Of a stretch of DNA of 10,012 nucleotides, positions 1-6,756 are shown one piece after another. A program made the translations under genes and the position numbers. Within the stretch, counting starts at the first letter, position 1. Every line of letters begins with the position of its first letter. Source of the stretch: an uncultured Acidimicrobiaceae bacterium (GTDB taxonomy: Bacteria > Actinomycetota > Acidimicrobiia > Acidimicrobiales > Microtrichaceae); contig CALMLJ010000543.1 in NCBI GenBank assembly GCA_937868025.1, positions 1 through 10,012 of the forward strand. The letters are read 5' to 3'. The notes below the pieces were generated by a model. The model saw only the letters and a program-made list of their open reading frames with translations, did no database searches and was not told the DNA's origin.

Positions 1-52
1 CGAGTGTGTTCCAGAAGTCGAACGTGACCGCGCGGATCGACATCGAGGCCAT
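1..52 (-). CDS. HAD-superfamily hydrolase, N-terminal fragment (runs off left edge)
   Basis: Reading the minus strand from the ATG at 52 gives 17 residues, MASMSIRAVTFDFWNTL, before the window ends. VTFDFWNTL matches HAD motif I: a hydrophobic strand, the nucleophilic Asp, then a Thr four positions later. The residue two after the nucleophile is Trp, not the Asp that most HAD phosphatases use as acid/base. Aromatic residues occur there in haloacid-dehalogenase-like members (DxYGT type), so the substrate cannot be guessed. The start lies only 4 bases after the malic enzyme stop, so the two are probably co-transcribed. A second ATG at 43 is an equally possible start, and neither has a convincing Shine-Dalgarno. 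Family call from motif I alone. Confidence 0.65.
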   Translation of the reverse strand, partial: MASMSIRAVTFDFWNTL

Positions 53-56
53 CAGG

Positions 57-1457
57 TCAGGAGCGGCAGACACCGTCCGCAATGGCGGCGACGCGTGACG
101 CCTCGGCAACGGCCGTGACGACCCGGGGATCGAACACCGACGGGATGATGAAATCGGGGCGGACCTCGTCGCCGACGACCTCGGCGATCGCGTGGGCGGC
201 GGCCACCTTCATGTTCTCGGTGATCTTGCGGGCCCCGGCGTCGAACGCGCCACGGAAGATGCCGGGGAAGGCCAGCACGTTGTTGATCTGGTTGGGGAAG
301 TCGCTGCGGCCGGTCGCGATCACCGCGGCGATGTCCTGGATCAACTCGGGGCGGATCTCGGGATCGGGGTTCGCCATGGCGAACACGATCGGGTCGCTCG
401 CCATCGACTTCACGTCGTCGACGGTGATCAGGTCGGGGGCGGACAGACCGATGAACACGTCGGCGCCGGCGATGGCGTCGGAGATCGACCCTTGCTGGCC
501 CTCGGGGTTGGTGTTCTCGGCGAACCACTGCTTGGACGAGTTGAGGCCCTCGCGCCCGTCGTAGACGCAGCCGGCGCGGTCGACGCCGATGATGTTGACG
601 ACACCGGCGCCCATCAGGATCTTCGACACCGCAACGCCGGCAGCGCCGACGCCGGCGACGACGACCTTGATCTCACCGTGCTTCTTCCCGACGATCTTGA
701 GGGCGTTGTCGAGTGCCGCGAGCGTCACGATGGCCGTGCCGTGCTGGTCGTCGTGGAACACGGGGATGTCGAGCGCCGCGACCAGTCGCTCCTCGACCTC
801 GAAGGCCTCGGGCGCCTTGATGTCCTCGAGGTTGATGCCGCCGAAGGTCGGTTCGAGCTTCATCACGAGGTCGACGATCTCGTCGACCGAGTTCGTCTTC
901 ACACAGATCGGGAACGCATCGACCCCGGCGAAGTGCTTGAACAGCAGGGCCTTGCCCTCCATCACCGGCATGGCCGCGTAGGGGCCGATGTCGCCGAGGC
1001 CCAGCACGGCGGTGCCGTCGGACACGATGGCGACCGTGTTGCGGCGGATGGTGAGGTCGTGGCTGCGAGCCTCGTCCTTGGCGATCTCCATGCAGACTCG
1101 GGCGACGCCCGGCGTGTAGGCCATCGACAGGTCGTCGGCATCGGCGACGGGTGCGAGCGGGAGCACCTCGATCTTGCCGCCCTCGTGCATCTTGAAGGTG
1201 CGGTCCTCCCATTCGAGGATCTCGATGCCGTCGAGCGCCTCGATGACGCCGCGCACCGCGTCCTGGTGCGGCACGCTGCCGCAGTTGATGACGACGTCCT
1301 CCTCGAGGTGCGCTGTCTTCACCTCGAAACCTTGGAGACCGATGATGTTGGCGCCGGCCTCGCCGATCGCCAGGGTGAGTCGTCCGAGCATGCCGGGTTC
1401 GTTGATCATGCGGACACGCATCCGCACCGAGAACGCCGCTGTGGGGGTTGGGGCCAT
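57..1457 (-). CDS. ACT-domain-containing malic enzyme (malate oxidative decarboxylation)
   Basis: Cytosolic enzyme converting malate to pyruvate and CO2 with reduction of NAD(P). The 466 residues fall into an N-terminal ACT regulatory domain (about 10-85, starting VRMRVRMINEPGMLG) and a bacterial malic enzyme body. In the body, Tyr114 (SMAYTPGVA) and Lys169 (MEGKALLFK) are the expected catalytic pair. Glu211/Asp212 (NLEDIKAP) and Asp236/Asp237 (FHDDQHGTA) are the metal-site region. The Rossmann glycines are 269-271-274 (AGVGAAG). Asp293 at the end of the next strand (IIGVDRAG) favours NAD over NADP, which is inference. The signatures AMANPDPE and DFPNQINNVLAFPG follow. The ACT domain implies allosteric control by an amino acid or other small ligand, not identifiable here. 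The gene is divergent from the metallophosphoesterase and probably leads an operon with the HAD gene. A TAGGCT hexamer lies 8 bases before the ATG, and only a weak AGG is present as ribosome site. Confidence 0.95.
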   Translation of the reverse strand: MAPTPTAAFSVRMRVRMINEPGMLGRLTLAIGEAGANIIGLQGFEVKTAHLEEDVVINCGSVPHQDAVRGVIEALDGIEILEWEDRTFKMHEGGKIEVLPLAPVADADDLSMAYTPGVARVCMEIAKDEARSHDLTIRRNTVAIVSDGTAVLGLGDIGPYAAMPVMEGKALLFKHFAGVDAFPICVKTNSVDEIVDLVMKLEPTFGGINLEDIKAPEAFEVEERLVAALDIPVFHDDQHGTAIVTLAALDNALKIVGKKHGEIKVVVAGVGAAGVAVSKILMGAGVVNIIGVDRAGCVYDGREGLNSSKQWFAENTNPEGQQGSISDAIAGADVFIGLSAPDLITVDDVKSMASDPIVFAMANPDPEIRPELIQDIAAVIATGRSDFPNQINNVLAFPGIFRGAFDAGARKITENMKVAAAHAIAEVVGDEVRPDFIIPSVFDPRVVTAVAEASRVAAIADGVCRS

Positions 1458-1577
1458 GGTCGGCGAGCCTACTGCCGCACCCCCCGACCGCCCGAAACGA
1501 GATGGGGGCGCGAAACGGTGAACGCCGTTCTCGAAATGTTGGGCGACACGTCGGCGGCAGCGGTAGGTTGACCGACG
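1458..1577. promoter_or_regulatory. divergent promoter region, malic enzyme / metallophosphoesterase
   Basis: These 120 bases separate two divergently read genes and must hold both promoters unless transcription enters from outside. A TANNNT-type -10 candidate faces each gene, in both cases 8 bases from its ATG: TAGGCT on the minus strand (plus positions 1466-1471) and TAGGTT on the plus strand (1564-1569). A TTGGGC at 1539-1544 is a possible but wide-spaced (19 bp) -35 for the plus-strand gene. An inverted repeat, AACGG (1514-1518) and CCGTT (1525-1529) with a 6-base spacer, lies near the middle and could be an operator. Sites were read by eye and no transcription start is known. Confidence 0.45.
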
Positions 1578-3551
1578 ATGAACTCGGGGGGTCGCCGGTA
1601 CCGTCGGCGCAGTGTGCTCGGCGCGGGCGGCACCGTTGCCGCGGCGTGGTGGACACCGTGGGTGTGGAGCCCTGAACGCGCCGCTGCTCTCGAGGCCACG
1701 CTCGCCACCGCGGCGTCGCCGGATGGCACCACCCTCGTCTCGTCACTCGAACGCGCACCCGGAACGGGTTACGTGTCGCTCCGGGCGACGGCCGGGTGGC
1801 CGACCCTGGCCCGGCCGGACCTCGCCGTCCTCAGCGCGGGGCGAGCCGACCGGCGCGTCGCGCTCGCCTCCTTCGTGCACCTGACCGACGTGCACGTCAT
1901 CGATGCCCAGTCGCCCGGCCGTGTCGAGTACCTCGACGACGTCACTGCCGAGTTCAGCGCTGCCTTTCGGCCACAGGAGCTGCTGACGACCCAGGTCCAG
2001 GCCTCGATGGTCGACCGCGTCCGGTCGCTCCGTACGGGGCCCATCACCGGGCGCCGCTTCGACTGCGCGGTCTCGACCGGCGACAACATCGACAACCAAC
2101 AGCACAACGAGCTCGACTGGTTCATCGGGGTGCTCGACGGCGGAGTGGTCACCCCCAACAGCGGCGCTCCGACCGACTACGAGGGCGTGCAGCTCGCGGA
2201 ATGGGGCGACGCGCGGTACTGGCACCCCGACCGACCTGCGACCGATCGCTACGCCACCGAACTCGGGTTCCCCACGATCGACGGGTTCCTGCCAGCGGCG
2301 ATCGCCGGGTTCACCTCGGTCGGTCTCGACATCCCGTGGTACTCCACCTACGGCAACCACGACGGTCTGCTGCAGGGCAACCTGGCTCGCACCGACGCCA
2401 TCGATCGCCTGCTCACGGGTGACCTCAAGATCACCGGGGTCGGCTCCACCGGCATCGGAAGCCTGATCGCCGCCTTCGCCGCCGACACCGGCTCGATCCC
2501 CGAGCGGGTCGCTCGCGGAGAGTTGGACGGGCGATCGGTCACGGCCGATCCGACCCGCCGCACCGTCACCACCGCCGAATGGGTCGCAGCGCACCTCGCC
2601 GATCCGAAGGCCGATTCACCCGACCGGCCGGGCCCGATCGGCCACGGGTACAACGAGGACCACCTCGACGGCGATGCGCTCTACTACCGGTTCGACGTGT
2701 CACCTGCGGTGGTGGGCCTGTCCCTCGACACCGGCGGCTACAACTCCGGTTCCATCAGCGAGTCCCAACTCCTGTGGATCGAACGGCAACTGCGGTCGGT
2801 GAGCTCCCTCTGGTACGACACCGACGGCAACGAACGGTGCGAGGCGTGCGACGACCGGCTCGTTGTGATCTTCAGCCACTTCACCAGCGGCACGATGACC
2901 GGCTCGGCCGATCCGACCCGTCCCGACGAACGGCGCGTCCAGGGCGAAGAGCTCGTCGCGACACTGCTCCGCTACCCCAACGTGATCGCCTGGGTGAACG
3001 GGCACACCCACAGCAATTCCATCGCCCCGATGCCCGACCCCCTCCGGCGCTCCGGCGGCTTCTGGCAGATCACCACGGCGTCCCACGTCGACTACCCCGA
3101 GCAGGCCCGGATCGTGGAGGTGGTCGACAACGGCGACGACACGCTCTCGATCTTCACGACCATGATCGAGCACGCCGCTCCCGCCACCGCCGACTACGGC
3201 GACCTGTCCGCGACGGGCCTCGCCGCGATCAGCCGTGAACTCTCGGCCAACAACAGCGTCGGCGACATCACCCGCCACGTCGGCGGCATCGACTCGCTGA
3301 ACTGCGAGCTCGGCCTGGCCGCGCCGTTCCCGTTGAAGTCGCTCCATCCCGAACCGGAACGGGACCACCAGGCCTCGACGACCTCGGCGGCGGTCAGCCT
3401 CTCCCCGCTGATGCTCGGAGGCGCTGGTGCAGCCGCTGCCATCGGCGGAGCGATCGCGATCCGTCGCCGACGCGCCGGCGCACCCGACGGGGTTGAACCC
3501 GACCAGGTGCAGCCCGACGAGCGTCAGGCCTCCGGCGAGTCCTTGTCGTAG
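1578..3551 (+). CDS. Tat-exported, membrane-anchored metallophosphoesterase (resembles TIGR03767/PPA1498 family)
   Basis: A 657-residue calcineurin-like phosphoesterase predicted to act outside the membrane. The N-terminus has a twin-arginine signal (Arg10-Arg11 in RRRSVLGAGG, then a Trp-rich hydrophobic run, probable cleavage near residues 35-40). Dinuclear-metal motifs occur in order: Asp104/His106 (HLTDVHVID), Asp169 (STGDNIDN), Asn260/His261 (YGNHDG), His434 (IFSHFTSGTM) and His476/His478 (NGHTHSNS). Near the C-terminus a small-residue hydrophobic segment (about 608-628) is followed by RRRR and a 25-30 residue tail, which fits a single membrane anchor with a cytoplasmic end. Four cysteines (163, 421, 424, 576) include a CxxC at 421-424. 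The overall order recalls TIGR03767 as I remember it. The substrate is unknown; a phosphomonoester or phosphodiester is expected. The gene is transcribed alone, and its last 28 bases overlap the end of convergent pyrE. A weak AGGT lies 9 bases before the ATG. Confidence 0.88.
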   Translation: MNSGGRRYRRRSVLGAGGTVAAAWWTPWVWSPERAAALEATLATAASPDGTTLVSSLERAPGTGYVSLRATAGWPTLARPDLAVLSAGRADRRVALASFVHLTDVHVIDAQSPGRVEYLDDVTAEFSAAFRPQELLTTQVQASMVDRVRSLRTGPITGRRFDCAVSTGDNIDNQQHNELDWFIGVLDGGVVTPNSGAPTDYEGVQLAEWGDARYWHPDRPATDRYATELGFPTIDGFLPAAIAGFTSVGLDIPWYSTYGNHDGLLQGNLARTDAIDRLLTGDLKITGVGSTGIGSLIAAFAADTGSIPERVARGELDGRSVTADPTRRTVTTAEWVAAHLADPKADSPDRPGPIGHGYNEDHLDGDALYYRFDVSPAVVGLSLDTGGYNSGSISESQLLWIERQLRSVSSLWYDTDGNERCEACDDRLVVIFSHFTSGTMTGSADPTRPDERRVQGEELVATLLRYPNVIAWVNGHTHSNSIAPMPDPLRRSGGFWQITTASHVDYPEQARIVEVVDNGDDTLSIFTTMIEHAAPATADYGDLSATGLAAISRELSANNSVGDITRHVGGIDSLNCELGLAAPFPLKSLHPEPERDHQASTTSAAVSLSPLMLGGAGAAAAIGGAIAIRRRRAGAPDGVEPDQVQPDERQASGESLS

Positions 3552-4096
3552 GGGAACCCGAGATCGGGCGCCGTCACCAGCGCCACGAACGGCACCCCGG
3601 CCGCCTCGGCGTAGCCCGCCGCCGTGCCGCCACGATCGACCAGGGCCAGCACGAGGACCGGCTCAGCGCCGAACTCGCGCACGACGTCGATTGCGTCGGC
3701 GAGCGTCACCCCCCGCGACGTCGTGTCCTCGGTGACGACCACCTTGTCGCCCGGACGCAGCGCTCCGGCGACGCGACCCACGACGCCGTGGTCCTTGGCT
3801 TCCTTGCGAATCGTGAAGGAACGAAGGCGTCGGCCGTGGGTCGCCGCCACCGCGGCGATGCCGTACGCAACCGGATCCGCACCGACGGTGATGCCGCCGA
3901 TGGCAGTCGCGTCACTCGGGATGTGCTCGAGCGCCACATCGGTCATCAGCACGACCCCGTCGGGGTCGCACGCCGTCTGCTTCGAATCGAGGAAGTACGG
4001 CGACTTCTTGCCCGACTTCAGCGTGAAGTCGCCGTGCTTGATCGAATGCTCGAGGAGGTGGGCGATCAACAAGCCCTTCGCTGACACGTCGGTCAT
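3524..4096 (-). CDS. pyrE: orotate phosphoribosyltransferase
   Basis: Joins orotate to PRPP to give OMP in de novo pyrimidine synthesis (cytosol, normally a dimer). The 190-residue product is close to the short actinobacterial form (about 180 residues). Family landmarks are the FTLKSGKKSPYFLD strand/loop (24-37), GGITVGADPVA (68-77), the RKEAKDHG catalytic-loop lysines (98 and 101), and the PRPP-binding motif VVVTEDTTSRGVT (119-131). The reading frame extends 34 codons upstream to 4198, but that stretch lies inside purM and has no family similarity. I chose ATG 4096 because it starts 13 bases after the purM stop and gives the usual N-terminus. It is the last gene of the purL-purF-purM-pyrE series. 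The unusual neighbour set is discussed under findings. An alternative annotation would be a generic type I phosphoribosyltransferase. Confidence 0.9.
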   Translation of the reverse strand: MTDVSAKGLLIAHLLEHSIKHGDFTLKSGKKSPYFLDSKQTACDPDGVVLMTDVALEHIPSDATAIGGITVGADPVAYGIAAVAATHGRRLRSFTIRKEAKDHGVVGRVAGALRPGDKVVVTEDTTSRGVTLADAIDVVREFGAEPVLVLALVDRGGTAAGYAEAAGVPFVALVTAPDLGFPYDKDSPEA

Positions 4097-4109
4097 GCCG
4101 GGGTCGTAC

Positions 4110-5165
4110 TCACGTGAGGTGGACCTGGCCGGAACCGTCGACGATCTCGCCGACCACGGTGGCGCGCTGTCCGACCGCGGCGAGGACGTCGATGGCACGC
4201 TTCGCGTCGGCCGCCGGGACGGCCACGATCATGCCGACACCGAGGTTGAACACCTTGGCCATCTCGTCGTCGCTGATCTCGCCCAGCCGCTGGATCTCGG
4301 CGAAGATGCGCGGCATCTCCCACGAGCCCCGGTCGACGACCGCGTCGGTCACCGGCGACAGCACGCGGTTGAGGTTGCCGCCGATGCCCCCGCCGGTGAT
4401 GTGCGCAACGGAGTGCACCTCGACCTCCGACGTGAGGGCTGCGATCGCCGGTGCGTAGATGACCGACGGACGCAGCAGCTCCTCGGCCACGGTCGGCGCG
4501 CCGGCGTCGTCCCACGCCGGGTCACCCAGCGACCGTCCGGCGATGTCGAACAACACGTGGCGGGCGAGTGAGTAGCCGTTGGAACGGAGACCGGGCGAAG
4601 CGAGTCCGAGGAGAACGTCGCCCGGCGTGACCCGCGAACCGTCGATGATCGCGCTGCGCTCGACGACGCCGACGGCGAAGCCGACGAGGTCGAACTCACC
4701 GGGCTCCATGGCACCGGGGTGCTCGGCCATCTCGCCGCCGATCAGCGCGCAACCGGATTGGCGGCACCCTTCGGCGACACCGGCGACCAGCTCCGACACG
4801 TGGTCGGGGTCGAGCTTGCCGATGCTGATGTAGTCGAGGAAGAACAGCGGTTCGGCGCCCTGGCACACGAGATCGTCGACACACATCGCGACGAGGTCGA
4901 GGCCGATCGTGTCGAACTTGCCCGCTGCCGTCGCGACCATGGCCTTGGTGCCCACGCCGTCGGTGGTGGACACGAGCACCGGGTCCTTGAAGCGGGAACC
5001 CAGGGCGAACAGGCCACCGAAGCCGCCGATGTCGCCGAGCACCTCGGGGCGGAACGTGGATCGGACCTGGGACTTGATGCGGTCGACGGCGGCCTCACCG
5101 GCGTCGATCGACACCCCGGCGGCGGCGTAGGTGGCACCACCCGGGGAGGGAGATGCCGCGCTCAC
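4110..5165 (-). CDS. purM: phosphoribosylformylglycinamidine cyclo-ligase (AIR synthetase)
   Basis: Step 5 of de novo purine synthesis: FGAM plus ATP gives AIR, in a cytosolic dimer. The 351 residues match the usual length. Motifs seen are TYAAAGVSIDAG (12-23), the nucleotide-binding VSTTDGVGTK (65-74), MCVDDLVCQGAEPLFFLDY (94-112) with metal/substrate residues, GGEMAEHPG (143-151) and GLASPGLRSNGYSL (187-200). The gene starts with GTG. The GTG shares its bases with the purF TGA stop in a GTGA overlap, so translation is probably coupled to PurF. This overlap also decides the start. pyrE follows 13 bases later. Confidence 0.96.
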   Translation of the reverse strand: MSAASPSPGGATYAAAGVSIDAGEAAVDRIKSQVRSTFRPEVLGDIGGFGGLFALGSRFKDPVLVSTTDGVGTKAMVATAAGKFDTIGLDLVAMCVDDLVCQGAEPLFFLDYISIGKLDPDHVSELVAGVAEGCRQSGCALIGGEMAEHPGAMEPGEFDLVGFAVGVVERSAIIDGSRVTPGDVLLGLASPGLRSNGYSLARHVLFDIAGRSLGDPAWDDAGAPTVAEELLRPSVIYAPAIAALTSEVEVHSVAHITGGGIGGNLNRVLSPVTDAVVDRGSWEMPRIFAEIQRLGEISDDEMAKVFNLGVGMIVAVPAADAKRAIDVLAAVGQRATVVGEIVDGSGQVHLT

Positions 5166-6718
5166 CTGCCGCCACCCCCGGCGACGACCGGTGGGACGTC
5201 GAGCGGGAGCTGGGGCGCGGTGCGCACGCCGGCATCGGCCCTCGGCGGGAGGGCCAGCGACCCCGACAGCTCGACGGGGATCTCGACGGGATAGTCACCG
5301 GTCAGGCAGGCGGTGCAGTAGCCCGATGTCGGCGCGCCGGTCGCGGCGATGAGACGGTCGAGGCCGAGGTAGGACAACGTGTCGACGCCGAGGTAGTCGC
5401 GGATCTCGTGGACCTCCATGTTGGCGGCCAACAGCTCCCCACGAGTGCCCGTGTCCATGCCGTAGAAGCAGGGCCAGCGGTACGGCGGTGACGACACCCG
5501 CATGTGGACCTCGACGGCGCCGGCCTCCCGAAGCATCTGCACCATCGCCCGGGTGGTCGTGCCGCGCACGATCGAGTCGTCGACGACGATCAGCCGCTTG
5601 CCGGCGATGTTCTCCCGCAGCGGGTTGAGCTTCATGCGGACCGCCATCGCCCGCATGTCCTGCGTGGGGGCAATGAAGGTTCGACCGATGTAGCGGTTCT
5701 TCACGAGACCGTGGCCGTAGGGGATGCCGCTGTGACGGGCGTACCCTTCTGCCGCCGGCAGGCCCGACTCCGGAACACCCATGACGAGGTCGGCGTCGAC
5801 GGGGGCCTGTTCCGCCAGCTGCTCGCCCATTCGGACGCGAGCCAGGTGGACGTTGCGCCCGTAAAGCGTCGAGTCGGGTCGGGCGAAGTAGACGAATTCG
5901 AAGAGGCAGAGCTTGGGGTCGACGCGCTCCTCGGGGAACGGCCGGACCGACCGCACGCCGTCCTGGTCGATGATGACCATCTCGCCGGGGTCGAGCTCGC
6001 GAACGAAGTGGGCACCGACGACGTCGAGGGCCGGCGACTCCGACGCGAGGACCCAACCGCCGTCGAGGCGGCCGAGGCAGAGCGGTCGGAAGCCGTTGGG
6101 ATCGCGAACGCCGATGATGTGGTGGGCGTCGGTGATCACGAGGGAGAAGGCACCCTGCATGCTCGGCAGGACGCCCATGAGCGCACCCTCGAGTTCGTGA
6201 CCGACACACTGCGGGTTGCCGTGCAGGTGCTGGGACAGCAACTCCGCCATGACCTCGGTGTCGGAGTTCGCCATGCCCGGCAACATGCCGGCTTCCTCGG
6301 CGAGGGCCGCCGTGTTGGTGAGGTTGCCGTTGTGGGCGAGGGCGAACTGGGTGTGCGACACGTCGCGGTAGACGGGCTGGCTGTTCTGCCACGCCGACGA
6401 GCCGGTGGTGGAGTACCGGGTGTGCCCGATGCCCATCTGCCCGTCGAGCGCCGCGAGGGTGCGATCGTCGAAGACCGACGACACGAGACCCATGTCCTTG
6501 ACCACGGTCAGGTGCTTGCCGTCGCTCGTGGCGATGCCGGCCGACTCCTGTCCACGATGTTGGAGGGCGAAGATGCCCAGATAACAGAGGTGTCCGACCG
6601 ACTTGCCCGGGGCGTAGACGCCGAAGACGCCACATTCCTCTCCGGGACGACCGTCGTCGGCGAGATCCCGGTCCGTGAGGTCACCGGGAGATAGCGCTGG
6701 GCCCGTCACGGTCACCAT
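5162..6718 (-). CDS. purF: amidophosphoribosyltransferase
   Basis: First committed step of purine synthesis: PRPP plus glutamine gives 5-phosphoribosylamine. The 518 residues comprise an N-terminal Ntn-type glutaminase and a C-terminal phosphoribosyltransferase. Cys29 (GEECGVFGVY) should become the N-terminal nucleophile after removal of a 28-residue propeptide, longer than the 11 residues of the Bacillus enzyme. Arg101 (HTRYST), Asn130-Gly131 (AHNGNL) and Asp153 (NSDTE) are the glutaminase site. LIVVDDSIVRGTT (376-388) binds PRPP. Cys271, Cys417, Cys468 and Cys471 match the four ligands of the Bacillus-type 4Fe-4S cluster, so oxygen-sensitive turnover and AMP/GMP feedback inhibition are likely by analogy. 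A glycine-rich 35-residue tail after residue 483 looks unstructured. The gene begins 38 bases after purL with only a weak GGAA ribosome site, and its stop overlaps the purM start by 4 bases. Confidence 0.97.
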   Translation of the reverse strand: MVTVTGPALSPGDLTDRDLADDGRPGEECGVFGVYAPGKSVGHLCYLGIFALQHRGQESAGIATSDGKHLTVVKDMGLVSSVFDDRTLAALDGQMGIGHTRYSTTGSSAWQNSQPVYRDVSHTQFALAHNGNLTNTAALAEEAGMLPGMANSDTEVMAELLSQHLHGNPQCVGHELEGALMGVLPSMQGAFSLVITDAHHIIGVRDPNGFRPLCLGRLDGGWVLASESPALDVVGAHFVRELDPGEMVIIDQDGVRSVRPFPEERVDPKLCLFEFVYFARPDSTLYGRNVHLARVRMGEQLAEQAPVDADLVMGVPESGLPAAEGYARHSGIPYGHGLVKNRYIGRTFIAPTQDMRAMAVRMKLNPLRENIAGKRLIVVDDSIVRGTTTRAMVQMLREAGAVEVHMRVSSPPYRWPCFYGMDTGTRGELLAANMEVHEIRDYLGVDTLSYLGLDRLIAATGAPTSGYCTACLTGDYPVEIPVELSGSLALPPRADAGVRTAPQLPLDVPPVVAGGGGR

Positions 6719-6756
6719 CGTTCCACACCGGGGAGGCCGGACGCGAACCAGCGGGT

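Noticed and set aside
192..1571. Open frame of 459 codons opposite the malic enzyme
   Set aside because: Same antisense effect. It has a biased His/Asp/Val composition and no recognisable domain, and it runs through the divergent promoter region.
4097..4198. 34-codon N-terminal extension of pyrE
   Set aside because: It lies inside the purM end in another frame and lacks similarity to PyrE. The ATG at 4096 gives the family N-terminus and normal operon spacing.
5504..6694. Open frame of 396 codons opposite purF
   Set aside because: Antisense shadow of purF with biased composition and no ribosome site.
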